A stretch of DNA of 64,000 bases from JAFGPL01 sp963781805 (GTDB taxonomy: Bacteria > Bacteroidota > Bacteroidia > Bacteroidales > UBA10428): the NCBI GenBank assembly GCA_963781805.1, contig CAWAHF010000004.1:2914001-2978000 (forward strand). The letters are read 5' to 3'. A model generated the notes under the pieces. That model ran no database searches and was not told the origin of the DNA. It saw only the letters and a program-made list of their open reading frames with translations. Positions 23,698-34,500 of this stretch are shown here, piece after piece. Position numbers and translations under genes: made by a program. Positions within the stretch are counted from its first letter, which is position 1, and the number at the start of each line of letters is the position of its first letter.

Positions 23698-26472
23698 TTA
23701 TTGTACGGTATAGTTATACAAAAAGTTGTTCTCTCCGCCGGTAATTAAATTAAAATGTGATACCGTGTTTCCAAGGTATCCGATACTAAAAAGGGTTGAG
23801 CCTTTCAATGGAAAACCTTTGTATATTGAACCATCATTATTTATTAGAAAAATTAAGTATTTTTTCTTAGAAACAAGACCTATTTTTCTATCTTTTGCTG
23901 AAAATTGATAGTATCCCGGGGGTAAATCAATAGACACATCTGCACTAAAAGTAAGTAATTCTGATTTATCCTGTTTAAATACCGAAAGTTTATTGTGATC
24001 CAGAAATATATAATCATTATTCCCATCCCCATCCATATCCTTAAAATCAAAATAATGATCCGGGCTGCAATGCAGGATTTGTAACTTTTCAATTCGTTCA
24101 TCAAAAAAGACTTTATAAATGGTTCCCGAAGTATCGGTAAATGCAATAAATGAATTATTCAAATCACCGTTGGATTCGAGATAGTAATTATTATTTATCG
24201 ATCTGGGGATTAATTCTTTAACATCCACCCGTGTTTTTCCCCGCCGATCCAGAATATAGGTTCTTAGCCGATCTCCATAAACTATATAATCCTTATTTTT
24301 GATCCTGAAATGATTGACTGGCTGATTCACTTCGCTTTCGGTATTTTCAGGCTCCCATCCTTTCACAATACTGCCATCCTTTTTATAAGCGTATACTTTG
24401 TTATCGCCACAGGCGATAAATATCCTGTAATCTTTTGTGTTTTCATAATCAAACAGAGCCATTCCATTGGTTGCAGGCGCCCGCAATTTTACCGGATATC
24501 TTTCTACATAATTCCCATTGCGATCGATTAAATGAAGATAATTTTTTGTACTGAAAAGTAATTGTAGCTTATTATTTGAGTAATAATCAATCTGATAAAT
24601 TGAACTATTAATTTTTTCAGGAATATTTTGTTTCCACAAAATGCGACCGACCTGATTCATCAGGTAGATAGTGTTATTACAATCCTGCAAAAAAATTTCT
24701 GTTTGTTTGGTATTATGGTTTATTACAAACTGTGGCTTGAAATCTATAACCGTATCTAACAGACTTTCCCAAACCGTGCGTGGTTTGTCATTAACCTCTG
24801 AAACTTCTTTTAAAAAAAATGACGTATACAAAAAATCTTTTTGCGGGCTTAACTGAAATCCGAAATCCTGCACCTTTTGAAAAACATCGATGTTTGCTTC
24901 CCACTGGTGAATAATTTCGGGCAATAAAAATTCTGAATAATTTAATAGCGATTTACCCAAATCACTATAGAAAACGAGTGTGGAACGCGGAGAAAGATTA
25001 TTCCTGAATTCCCTGTACGACAGGTTTGTGATTAAAGTCCGGTTTAAAACATTTGAATGAATGAACTGAGACAAAGATTCCACTGAATTTCCGAAAATCA
25101 GATAATTATCGTAAAATGTAAAATAATCCCCGTCAAAATACCCATATAACCCACCCAGGTAACTATTTAAAAATTGTTCTAAAGGAATTTTATAAATTGG
25201 AAAAGACAATTCATCATCTATTTTGTAATTAAACTTGTAAATTTTGGAAGAAGTTCTTTTAACGGTTGCAACTTTATCGATTAATCCGGACAATTTTTTT
25301 TCTGCCAGACTTTTACTTTTTACTTTAATAATCACAAATTTATTTGTTCTTAACTTGTCAGAATTTGTTGCTTCAAAAGCTACGGCAATTTCCTTGTCAA
25401 TCTGGCTATAAAAAGATTCGTTCAAATCAATATTGTATTTACTTTTTAAAATGCTGATATTTTTATTATACTCATTGAGTTTTCCTTTATCAAGCAAATG
25501 ATTCCTGAATTTTTGAAAATAGAGCTCCTCATCCGAAAGATTTAATGCCAGGAACGATGAAATTGTAGCCGGTAAAACATCATCAATAGTCATCTTTTCA
25601 GGGGACTGATGTAAAAAGAGTTTCATCAGTTGTTTTGCAGAATCATTAACGTAAGTAAAACCGTTCAGCAAGATTGTCTCATCCTGAAGATTCAGATCCA
25701 AGGCTGCCCAGCTGGCCATATCTTTCATTAACCTCATTCGTGAAGTATAATCTGACCTAAGGTGAATAGCAATTAACTTTGGTACCTGGTTGTAATTGAT
25801 GAAAATATTCGCATCAACATTCTTACCTGTAGTTTCAAACACCTTATTGAATTCGCGGTTGCTATAAATTGATTCAGTCAACGTAAGCTGCCTGAGTGCA
25901 TCCTCAACCAGCAACGATGAAAAACTGAAAATAAGCAATCCGTTGGAAATAGAATAGGAGAAATTTTTAATTACACTTTCATTCAGTAGCCTGATATCAA
26001 ATATTTCTGTACCGTCATATTTTCGTGATTTTATTGTGCCTGAATTCTCCACAAGATTTTTAATAATCTGAGCAATTTCTTTTACCGCCACCCCTTTCGG
26101 TATTTTAAGAATATAAATGAGGTTCATGGAATTCTTCCCGGTGGCATGAAAACTGATATAAAACGGATGGATATTTAAAAGAGATTTTACTGTTTTGTTT
26201 GCCCGGGCCAGCGAATCAAGGAAATTTGCCTGAATTTGAAGTTTAGTTAATTCTTCAATTTTCGATAGTTCACCCCAGACCTGGCTTTTTCCGAGGTCCT
26301 GTATCAAATGATTGAAATTGTTTACCTGCAGGATTATTCCGGCATCCAAAGGGATTGCCTTCATCGGCTCATCCGGATTACGCGAAAACCTATGATGAAA
26401 AAAAAGAAAAACCAGTATCAATAAAACTAAAACCCCGGATCCGATAAAAAGGATAGATCGTTTTAAACTCAT
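23698..26472 (-). CDS. Membrane-anchored DUF3352-like protein with C-terminal beta-propeller-like repeats
   Basis: About 924 residues. An N-terminal membrane helix (about 6-27, SILFIGSGVLVLLILVFLFF) is followed by a long region resembling DUF3352 (AIPLDAGIILQVNNFNHLIQDL, then FTFYDNYLIFGNSVESLSQF). The C-terminal third carries PQQ- or VCBS-like blades: IYLMNQVGRILWKQNIPEKI, RIFIACGDNKVYAYKKDGSI and a calcium-binding-loop pattern DMDGDGNND. No catalytic motif is seen. The ATG at 26472 is preferred over the upstream TTG. It opens a minus-strand operon with the lipoprotein and the barrel gene. The role is unknown; an envelope scaffold or sensor is possible. Confidence 0.68.
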   Translation of the reverse strand: MSLKRSILFIGSGVLVLLILVFLFFHHRFSRNPDEPMKAIPLDAGIILQVNNFNHLIQDLGKSQVWGELSKIEELTKLQIQANFLDSLARANKTVKSLLNIHPFYISFHATGKNSMNLIYILKIPKGVAVKEIAQIIKNLVENSGTIKSRKYDGTEIFDIRLLNESVIKNFSYSISNGLLIFSFSSLLVEDALRQLTLTESIYSNREFNKVFETTGKNVDANIFINYNQVPKLIAIHLRSDYTSRMRLMKDMASWAALDLNLQDETILLNGFTYVNDSAKQLMKLFLHQSPEKMTIDDVLPATISSFLALNLSDEELYFQKFRNHLLDKGKLNEYNKNISILKSKYNIDLNESFYSQIDKEIAVAFEATNSDKLRTNKFVIIKVKSKSLAEKKLSGLIDKVATVKRTSSKIYKFNYKIDDELSFPIYKIPLEQFLNSYLGGLYGYFDGDYFTFYDNYLIFGNSVESLSQFIHSNVLNRTLITNLSYREFRNNLSPRSTLVFYSDLGKSLLNYSEFLLPEIIHQWEANIDVFQKVQDFGFQLSPQKDFLYTSFFLKEVSEVNDKPRTVWESLLDTVIDFKPQFVINHNTKQTEIFLQDCNNTIYLMNQVGRILWKQNIPEKINSSIYQIDYYSNNKLQLLFSTKNYLHLIDRNGNYVERYPVKLRAPATNGMALFDYENTKDYRIFIACGDNKVYAYKKDGSIVKGWEPENTESEVNQPVNHFRIKNKDYIVYGDRLRTYILDRRGKTRVDVKELIPRSINNNYYLESNGDLNNSFIAFTDTSGTIYKVFFDERIEKLQILHCSPDHYFDFKDMDGDGNNDYIFLDHNKLSVFKQDKSELLTFSADVSIDLPPGYYQFSAKDRKIGLVSKKKYLIFLINNDGSIYKGFPLKGSTLFSIGYLGNTVSHFNLITGGENNFLYNYTVQ

Positions 26473-26722
26473 TTTATGCAAATTACCATTAAATCAAATT
26501 TAAATAATAAAATATTCAGGTAAAATCAGAGTTACTAACAATCTAAAGCAATTATTTCTCATGTTGAACTTTAGATGCCGTAACAAAATAATATATATAG
26601 ACTTCATGAAGAATCAGAAAAACTGATATCTCAAATTTGTGTGAAAAAAAATCAGTGTTCATACTTCGAATTCAAATTCTATTGGTATTTTAACCGAAAC
26701 AAAATAAGACAAGCCCAGAAAA

Positions 26723-27715
26723 ATGAAACAACTTGTAAGACAAGCCAAAATAATCGGAAGCGGATCATATCTTCCGGAAAAAATTTTAACGAACCAGTAT
26801 CTTGAAAAAATTGTGGATACAAATGATAAATGGATCTTTGAGAACCTGGGAATTAAGGAAAGACGTATTGCACGGCCAGATGAAGCAACAAGTGATTTGG
26901 GGGCTGCAGCCGGTTTGGAAGCAATACATAACGCAAAACTTCAACCCGGTGATATTGATTTAATCATTGTTGCAACCTCAACTCCCGACAGGCTGGCTCC
27001 CTCAACAGCGTGTATTCTTCAGGATAAAATCAAAGCCTACAATGCTGTATGTTTTGATATCGCTGCTGTATGTTCCGGTTTTCTCTATGGTATGTCGGTT
27101 GCGTGCCAATTTATTGCAAGCGGAGTATATGATCATGTCCTCGTAATTGGTTCGGATACCTTTTCGCGCATTACCGATTTTCAACGACGTGATTGCGTTT
27201 TCTTTGGGGATGGTGCAGGAGCGGCTGTCTTAAGTCATGCCGACGATTCGGAAGGATTTCTTGCATTCAGACTTTATTCAGATGGACGAGGCAAGTTTAA
27301 TTTCACTGTACCGGCAGGCGGATCAGAACTACCCGCATCAGCTGATACAGTTGAAAAAAGAATGCATTATTATGAGATGAATGGGAAAGCTGTTTATGAA
27401 ACTGCAACCAATGTACTTCCAAGAGTTATCAACGAAGTTCTCAGGGATTCGGAAATATCGGTTCATGATGTAAAGTATCTGATACCGCATCAGCCAAGCA
27501 TAAAAATTCTGAAAGATACGGCAGAGATCATAGGATTACCTTTTTCGAAAGTAATGACCAATATGAAGAATTATGCCAACACCTCAGCAGGAACCATCCC
27601 GATTTTGCTGGACGAGGTAAACCGGAGCGGAAACATTGTAAAAGGAGATATTATTCTGTTTGCCGCAATTGGCAGTGGATGGACCTATGGTGCGTCGGTA
27701 ATTAAATGGGCATGA
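26723..27715 (+). CDS. 3-oxoacyl-ACP synthase III (FabH-type)
   Basis: FabH condenses an acyl-CoA with malonyl-ACP to start fatty acid synthesis. The thiolase-fold catalytic triad is complete: Cys117 (AAVCSGF), His256 (IPHQPS) and Asn286 (YANTSAG). The GDGAGAAVL loop and the final GSGWTYGASV are also present. The 330-residue length is normal. It is followed by an SDR gene, with 177 bp between. Bacteroidota often carry several FabH copies, some for flexirubin, aryl polyene or other special lipids, so I do not assign it to the housekeeping role. Confidence 0.9.
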   Translation: MKQLVRQAKIIGSGSYLPEKILTNQYLEKIVDTNDKWIFENLGIKERRIARPDEATSDLGAAAGLEAIHNAKLQPGDIDLIIVATSTPDRLAPSTACILQDKIKAYNAVCFDIAAVCSGFLYGMSVACQFIASGVYDHVLVIGSDTFSRITDFQRRDCVFFGDGAGAAVLSHADDSEGFLAFRLYSDGRGKFNFTVPAGGSELPASADTVEKRMHYYEMNGKAVYETATNVLPRVINEVLRDSEISVHDVKYLIPHQPSIKILKDTAEIIGLPFSKVMTNMKNYANTSAGTIPILLDEVNRSGNIVKGDIILFAAIGSGWTYGASVIKWA

Positions 27716-27892
27716 AGAAATTCGGATTATTCCGTACCAAAATTATAAAATGAAATCTGACTCATTTGTAATCTTACCGATATTTTTTAATCGATGTTGA
27801 TTGCAAAACAAGTATTAGATTATCAAAAAATTTTCATTGCATTTGTTTAAAAAAAAATGTAATTTTTCATACCTTAATTAATCTCTGTACTA

Positions 27893-28573
27893 ATGATTAT
27901 TATTACCGGTTCATCGATGGGTATAGGCCGCTACCTGACAGAAAAATTCAAGGCGGAAAATATTCCGGTATACGGCACTTATTTAAATAATCCTCCGGTA
28001 GAAAAGAGTCCATTTTTTTCAAAGGTCAATATCTCTGATTTCAATGAAATTGTTGAATGGTTTTACAGAATAAAACCAAATCTTAAAAATGTCGTATTGC
28101 TTAATTGTGCTGCAATAAATTACAACTGTTATGCTCATAAATCCGATTTGAGTAAGTGGCATGAAGTGATACATATAAATCTGTTGGGTACCTTTAATAT
28201 GATACGGGCTATACTTCCGTTTATGCGGGAACAGAATTACGGCAGAATCGTAAATTTTTCTTCCGTACTTGCTCAACGGGGTGTTGCAGGTACAAGCGCT
28301 TACGCTGCTTCAAAAGCTGCGCTTTGGGGAATGTCTAAAAGCATTGCAGCTGAAAATGCGGGTAAAAATATTACCATCAATAATCTGAATCTGGGATATT
28401 TTAACCTGGGAATGATTGAACAGGTTCCGGAAGAATTACATGGTGAATTGAAAAAATCTATACCCACAGGAGATTTTGGAAATCCTGATGATATTTATAA
28501 AGCCGTTAAATTCCTGATTGATTCCCCTTATGTCAATGGTACCTCGATTGATATAAACGGGGGATTATTATAA
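27893..28573 (+). CDS. Short-chain dehydrogenase/reductase (FabG-like)
   Basis: The 226-residue SDR has the cofactor motif TGSSMGIG (5-12), the NCAA variant of the NNAG motif, a serine strand IVNFSSVLAQRG and the catalytic Tyr137-x-x-x-Lys141 (YAASK). The end SPYVNGTSIDINGG is the usual classical-SDR C-terminal block. It is slightly short for FabG, about 20 residues less than usual, with the NAD-binding strand beginning right at the start codon. Its substrate is not evident. Position after a FabH gene suggests 3-oxoacyl-ACP or a related ketone, which is inference. Confidence 0.85.
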   Translation: MIIITGSSMGIGRYLTEKFKAENIPVYGTYLNNPPVEKSPFFSKVNISDFNEIVEWFYRIKPNLKNVVLLNCAAINYNCYAHKSDLSKWHEVIHINLLGTFNMIRAILPFMREQNYGRIVNFSSVLAQRGVAGTSAYAASKAALWGMSKSIAAENAGKNITINNLNLGYFNLGMIEQVPEELHGELKKSIPTGDFGNPDDIYKAVKFLIDSPYVNGTSIDINGGLL

Positions 28574-28585
28574 TCCTTAACATAA

Positions 28586-29548
28586 CTAAGAATTGCCGAT
28601 ATTATCCGTATCCTGATTTGGTACAACATTAGTCCCTGCATTCTTGATACTGGCATTTAGCTCAAATCCAATTAGCAAACTCAACGAATTAAAATTCATC
28701 CATAACATCAAGGCCATCAGGGCTCCTATAGAACCAAAAAATTTATTAAATTGTGCAAATTGATTTACAAAATAGGAAAATCCCAGCGAAGCAATGATAG
28801 TTAATAAAGTGGCCAGAGTGGAACCTGCCGAAATGAATTTCCAGTGCGTTTTTCTTGAGGGTGCCAGATAATAAAACAAAGAAATGGAAATAAACGTGAG
28901 CACCGTGATAATTATCCATCTCCCGGTGAGAAAAAGGTAATATGTGAAATCTGCCCGGATGATCTGAAGATCGACTAGTTTATTAATCCCCGATTTGCTA
29001 AAGAACAATAAAGACAACGCCAGCGTAACCAGCAGAAAAAGAATAAACACCAAAAGGATGGAGATAAACCGGCGCTGAAGCCATGGCCTGGTTTCAATGG
29101 TATGAAAAGTGGCATTAAAAGCCTCAATCATACCATTTATCCCTTTTTGGGCGAAGAACAATGCAACCAGGAATCCGAATACCTGCATCCCCCCGCTTTT
29201 CACAAACAGTTGATCCAACAAAGCCTCGAGGGCTATAAAGGAGTTGTTAGGTATAATTTCCCCCAATACTTCCATCAGCTCATTTCTAAAATCTTTGATG
29301 GGAAGATATGGAATCATGGAGAGCAGGAAAATAATTGCAGGCCCCAGGGCAAGCATAAAATTAAATGCAATGGATGAAGCCCTTGTATTCAACGAACCCT
29401 TGGAAATTCCTTTGAAAAAAAAAGTGAAAACATCATATATTGGAACACTGTCAAAACCCGGAAGAGAGATTCTTCTTAGCCATCTCTTAAGCTTATGCAG
29501 CTTTTTATCAAATAAAAGATATTTATGTTGAATTTCTTCCTGTTCCAT
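28586..29548 (-). CDS. YihY/BrkB-family inner-membrane protein
   Basis: This 320-residue membrane protein shows the YihY/BrkB pattern. There is a hydrophilic N-terminus of about 55 residues, then RASSIAFNFMLALGPAIIFLLSMIPYLP, followed by about five more membrane helices (including FISILLVFILFLLVTLALSLLFF). It ends with a GSTLATLLTIIASLGFSYFVNQFAQFNKFFGSIG region, the family signature. The function of the family is not settled; it was once misassigned as RNase BN. It is convergent with the SDR gene with 12 bp between, and ends 3 bp after nadC on the same strand, so it is probably in the nadC operon. Confidence 0.92.
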   Translation of the reverse strand: MEQEEIQHKYLLFDKKLHKLKRWLRRISLPGFDSVPIYDVFTFFFKGISKGSLNTRASSIAFNFMLALGPAIIFLLSMIPYLPIKDFRNELMEVLGEIIPNNSFIALEALLDQLFVKSGGMQVFGFLVALFFAQKGINGMIEAFNATFHTIETRPWLQRRFISILLVFILFLLVTLALSLLFFSKSGINKLVDLQIIRADFTYYLFLTGRWIIITVLTFISISLFYYLAPSRKTHWKFISAGSTLATLLTIIASLGFSYFVNQFAQFNKFFGSIGALMALMLWMNFNSLSLLIGFELNASIKNAGTNVVPNQDTDNIGNS

Positions 29549-29551
29549 ATT

Positions 29552-30400
29552 TCAGAAGTCAATTGCCTTCAGGCTCATGTCAAGACTCTTGATATGATGT
29601 GTCAATGCTCCCACCGATATATAGTCAACTCCGCATTCGGCATAATCCCTGATATTTTCAATAGTTATGTTTCCTGAAGATTCGGTTTCAAATTTACCGT
29701 TGATTGACTTAACTGCTTTCCGGGTTTCTTCAATGCTGAAATTATCCAGTAATATCCTGTGAACATTACCGGTTTCTATAATAATACCTACATCATCAAG
29801 TGTTCGGGCTTCAATTTCAATGTTAAGGTTGAGATGATGCAATTGCAGATATTTTGTTACAGCTTCAATTGCATTCTTAATACCTCCCGAAAAATCAATG
29901 TGATTGTCTTTTAAAAGAATCATGTCGTATAAACCTATGCGGTGATTCTGGCCTCCGCCTGTTCTTACTGCCTGTTTTTCAATCAGCCGCAATCCGGGAG
30001 TGGTTTTACGAGTATCTAAAATTTTAGTATTCAGTCCGTTAAGCTTTTGAACATATAAATTGGTGTTAGTAGCAATGCCGCTCATCCGCTGCATAAAATT
30101 CAGTACCAGTCTTTCTGACTGCAATATGGAACGAATTTTACCACTCACCAAAAATGCTTCGTCACCTGGCTTAATTGGTGCACCATCGCTAAGATAAATC
30201 TCAACTTTCAGTAAAGGATCTATTTTATTGAAAATTTTCAGTGCAATATCTATCCCCGCCAGTATTCCACGATCTTTAATCAATAACCTGGCATTACCAT
30301 GGGCTGATTCAGGAATACACGCCAGAGAAGTATGATCGCCTTTACCTATATCCTCGGAAATTGCTATATTGATCAAATCCTCAATGAAATCACTCTGCAT
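29552..30400 (-). CDS. nadC: Nicotinate-nucleotide diphosphorylase (quinolinate phosphoribosyltransferase)
   Basis: NadC converts quinolinate and PRPP to nicotinate mononucleotide, the third step of de novo NAD synthesis. The family marks are clear: EDIGKGDHTS at the start, LNFMQRMSGIAT, the DTRKTTPGLRLIEKQAVRTGGGQNHR substrate-binding stretch, LLKDNHI and IEIEARTLDD. I use the ATG at 30400, giving 282 residues as usual; the longer frame starts at a TTG. That start lies 11 bp inside the upstream DUF4783 gene, so translation is probably coupled. Confidence 0.95.
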   Translation of the reverse strand: MQSDFIEDLINIAISEDIGKGDHTSLACIPESAHGNARLLIKDRGILAGIDIALKIFNKIDPLLKVEIYLSDGAPIKPGDEAFLVSGKIRSILQSERLVLNFMQRMSGIATNTNLYVQKLNGLNTKILDTRKTTPGLRLIEKQAVRTGGGQNHRIGLYDMILLKDNHIDFSGGIKNAIEAVTKYLQLHHLNLNIEIEARTLDDVGIIIETGNVHRILLDNFSIEETRKAVKSINGKFETESSGNITIENIRDYAECGVDYISVGALTHHIKSLDMSLKAIDF

Positions 30401-30800
30401 TCTCTTTCTCAATTCGTAATTGATGGATATAGGGTTGTGAATCTTTTATTTTTACAAGGATGGTTATCCGGAATGTTCCGTTAGAGGTTACCAGATTACC
30501 AATGGCATATCTTGAACCCTCCTTCCCTCCTTTATGCAAAACATCGAAACTGGTTGGTGTATTTTTACTGAAAAAGTCTTTCAGTATCAATTCTGCTTGT
30601 TCTTTGCTATATATTTCCTCGTTGTTGTTTATTGTCAGTTCGACGTTCACATTAAAATATTTCGCCAGATTTGTCGCGCTACCTTTACTGATAGCGCTTA
30701 TTATGCCTTCAGGTATATCTTCAGGTAATAAACTGCTTATAAATCCTGAAAGAAGAATACACCCAAACAGTACAAAAATATTTAGTCTGATTAGTCTCAT
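30390..30800 (-). CDS. DUF4783 exported protein
   Basis: The 136-residue protein has an N-terminal signal (IFVLFGCILLSGFISSLLP) and a domain of the DUF4783 type. Its marks are ISAISKGSATNLAKYFNVNVELTI, YSKEQAELILKDFFSKNTPTSFDVLHKG and FRITILVKIKDSQPYIHQLRIEKE. This NTF2-like family is restricted to Bacteroidota and its function is unknown. The 3' end overlaps nadC by 11 bp. The next gene upstream is divergent (rlmH), so this is the first gene of the DUF4783-nadC-yihY unit. Confidence 0.8.
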   Translation of the reverse strand: MRLIRLNIFVLFGCILLSGFISSLLPEDIPEGIISAISKGSATNLAKYFNVNVELTINNNEEIYSKEQAELILKDFFSKNTPTSFDVLHKGGKEGSRYAIGNLVTSNGTFRITILVKIKDSQPYIHQLRIEKENAE

Positions 30801-31001
30801 TGCAATTTTTTTAAGTTTTTCAGAATCTTAAACAAAAATCAAACCAATTATTATTATTTGCAAGTTAAAAATATTATTTTAACTACGGAAAATTAAAAGT
30901 CGATTTTTATCAATGTACCTGATGAAGAAATTTTAGTTGAACTTAATTTTTGGTGCAAACTTTGTTGCAATCAGAATTTAAAAAAAATTAAATATACTGG
31001 G

Positions 31002-31475
31002 ATGAAAATACAATTAATTAATACCGGCAAAACCACCGAGAAACATGTAAAAGACGGAATTGATCTTTATCTGAAGAGGATCAAAAATTATATTCCATTT
31101 GAAGTTATTGACCTGCCCGATATTAAAAGCACCAAAAAGATGAACTTTGATAAGCAGAAAGAGCTGGAAGGCACTACCATTTTAAAAAAGATTGAAATTA
31201 ATGATTATATTATTGTATTGGATGAGAAAGGTCTTGAATACGATTCGTCTGAATTTGCCGATCATATTCAAAAAATAATGAACAAGGGGGTTAAAACCCT
31301 GGCGTTTATTACCGGAGGACCATACGGATTTTCGAAACAGGTTTACAATCGTGCCCAGGAACGAATCTCTTTGTCCAGGATGACCTATCCGCATCAACTG
31401 GTACGGCTGATCTTTACGGAACAATTATACAGGGCTTTTACCATTTTAAATAATGAGCCTTATCATCATAATTAA
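31002..31475 (+). CDS. rlmH: 23S rRNA (pseudouridine1915-N3)-methyltransferase RlmH
   Basis: RlmH is a SPOUT methyltransferase that modifies pseudouridine 1915 in helix 69 of 23S rRNA. The SAM-binding knot is plain: DEKGLEYDSSEFA, AFITGGPYGFS, and the end RISLSRMTYPHQLVRLIFTE followed by EQLYRAFTILNNEPYHHN. The length (157) and the YHH ending are as in all known members. Confidence 0.97.
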   Translation: MKIQLINTGKTTEKHVKDGIDLYLKRIKNYIPFEVIDLPDIKSTKKMNFDKQKELEGTTILKKIEINDYIIVLDEKGLEYDSSEFADHIQKIMNKGVKTLAFITGGPYGFSKQVYNRAQERISLSRMTYPHQLVRLIFTEQLYRAFTILNNEPYHHN

Positions 31476-31511
31476 TACATTGGTTTTCAATATTTATAAT
31501 CTATAAACATC

Positions 31512-34500
31512 ATGAATAATTCATTGAGACTTCTTATAGCCGGAATTTCATTAATTATTCTTGCTTTATTTTCAGATCAGATTTTTTCAAATTTGAAATA
31601 TGGCAAAAAAGATGTGGAAAAATTTCAGAAAGAACTTGAAAAAAAATACTCCTTTTTGGATAACTCAATAGACATCCTGTTTAAAACAGGAAAAATCGGG
31701 CCGATTGACAAATTCACAGAAAAAGGAATTTCATTTTTAGTTTATAAAGACAACCGGCTGATAAATTATACCTCCAACAGCCTTTCCTTTCCTGATTTCT
31801 ACGACTCGGTATATTTTGGATCAAAATTGATTTTCAGCTGCAATGCATGGTATGCACTTAAAACATATAAATTCAATAATTACAATGCAGTAGGATTAAT
31901 ATTAATCAAAAAAGAATACTCCTATGCAAATCAGTATCTTAAAGACGGTTTTCAAAAATCGTTCAGATTACCCGCTTCCATTTTAATTCAGATTGAAAAG
32001 TCCAAAGCTGTCTATCCGGTTTATAACCAAAACGGAGATTATATTTTTTCGTTGGTAGTAAATAATACACTGAAATATCCCTGGTTGAAAAAAAATCTGG
32101 CCTCTGTCTTTTACCTGCTAAGCTTTGTAATTATTCTCTTCTTTCTTACTACCATTATAAAAAGGGTACCTAATCCTGTACATCGAAACTGGACCATCGT
32201 AGCAATTGCCTTTCTTTTTCTTGGATTCAGGATTTTTCAAACCGTTTTCAGATTTCCTTCCGGATTATATAATAATGAATTGTTCAGCCCTGTTTCTTTC
32301 GCCAATTCCGAATTATTGCCTTCATTGGGTGACCTGTTCTTAAATTCAATACTAATAGTATATATCATCACCAGATTTAACAAAGATTTCTTTATTCCTG
32401 AAAGACTTTATTCAGGCAAAATTAAAAATGAAAATTCGCTGCCTGTTGCGTTAATCGTTGGGCTTGTAATGTATTACCTGTTTATTAACCACTTGTTTAC
32501 CAGTCTAATTGTAAATTCAAATATTTCATTCGAAGCTTATAAGATTACCGCATTAAATCTATTCAGTATTGTAGGATTAGTCATCATTGGCATACTCTAT
32601 ACTGGCCTGGTTCTGATTATCGATAAAATTGCATTTGTCAGCAAAAACAACATCAGGGTTGAAAAGTTGGTGGTGATTTTTTCAATTGCCCTGATTGGTG
32701 GAATTGTTTTGTTGTATCTGAGAGGAATTCGCATCGATCCTTATGCCGTGCTATTCTTCTTTTTATTCTTCACCTTTATTGTTATCATCCGATACAAGCG
32801 CGATGACCTGAAAAATTACAGCATACAGGTGATTCTTGTACTTTTATTTTCGATTTATTCGGTCTATTATATCTCTACCACCACCATTCAAAAAGATCGC
32901 CAAAATATGAGAATTCTGGTAGAAAATCTTGCCACTGAACACGATCCAATTGCTGAACTGTTACTTGAAGAAATGTCACCCGAAGTTACTTCTGATACTA
33001 CGCTGGCTGAAATGCTGTTCAACCTCAATATTAGCTATCCCACAATTAATAATTATTTGCGAAATAACTATTTTAACGGATACCTCGGGCGATATGATTT
33101 CAGATTTTATGACTGCAGACCTTTGGATAGTGTTATATTCGATATGCCTAGTGAATATAAATACCAGTGTTACGATTACTTTAACAGCTATATAAATGAT
33201 CAGGGCATGATGCTGCCGAATTCAAGATTTTATTTTCTCGATAATCCCAATGGCAGAATCAATTATCTGGGAAAATTCACCTACAAAAGTAAATCTCACG
33301 TTATCAAAGAAATTTCTCTTTTTATCGAGCTTGAATCAAGACTCGTTTCTGAAGAATTCGGTTATCCGGAGCTGCTTCTTGACAACAAACTTGACAAGAA
33401 TTCTTACCTGAGTGAATACTCTTATGCAAAGTATCACAATAATAACCTGATAACTCAATCCGGTGATTTTCATTACAGTCTTACCAGGGACATTTATAAA
33501 GAAGGTGAAAAAGAATTCAGTTTTCTAAGATTTGATAATTATGATCATCTTGTTTACAATGTCGATAATGAGAACACCATTATTCTGAGCAAACCTTCCA
33601 TTACCTTTTTTAACAGTTTGGTTTCGTTCTCGTATATTTTTGTTTTTTACTATGTTTTGCTTTTATTGGTTCTGGTTTGCTATAATCTGGCCAAATCTGA
33701 TAAAAGAATTGAACTTAATTTTAAAAACAAAATACAGTTTTCAATTATATCCATCTTGCTTTTATCGCTCATTTTAATTGGTGGAGGAACCATCTATTTC
33801 AGTCTGGAACAATATCAGAAAAAGAATTATGATAATATCAGTGAGAAAATCCAATCGGTTTATATTGAACTCGATCACAAGCTGGCATATGAAGATAAAT
33901 TGACGGAAGACTGGGCATCTGAGAATTATGAAAACCTGGACCAGCTGCTTCAGAAATTCTCTGATGTTTTTTATACGGATATCAATCTTTTCGATCCTTC
34001 CGGAAACCTGATAGCTACCTCGAGACCTGAAATTTTTGACAGGGGACTTACCGGTATCAAAATGAACCCGATAGCACTTAACAATATGACCATTGAAAAG
34101 AAGGCAGAATATGTGCACCGCGAAAATATAGGCAATCTTTACTTTTTATCTGCCTACGTTCCGTTTTTAAACGCAAATAATCAACTCCTGGCATACCTTA
34201 ATTTGCCATACTTTACGAAAGAAGAATTATTAAAACAGGAAATTACCACACTAACTGTCGCAATAATTAATATTTATGTACTACTGATTTTAATCACCAT
34301 AGCAGTTGCAATTTTTATTTCTGATACCATTACCAAACCACTACGTTTGTTACAGGAAAAATTCGGACAGATAAAACTTTTAAAGAATCATGAGCTGATT
34401 GAATATACAGGTAGCGATGAGGTTGCCAGTCTGGTACAGGAATATAACCGCATGGTGCAGGAATTGCAAAAAAGCGCCGAGTTGCTGGCTAAATCCGAAC

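Noticed and set aside
27713..27754. 13-codon frame overlapping the fabH stop (ATGA)
   Set aside because: Too short and without any recognisable product or ribosome-binding site.
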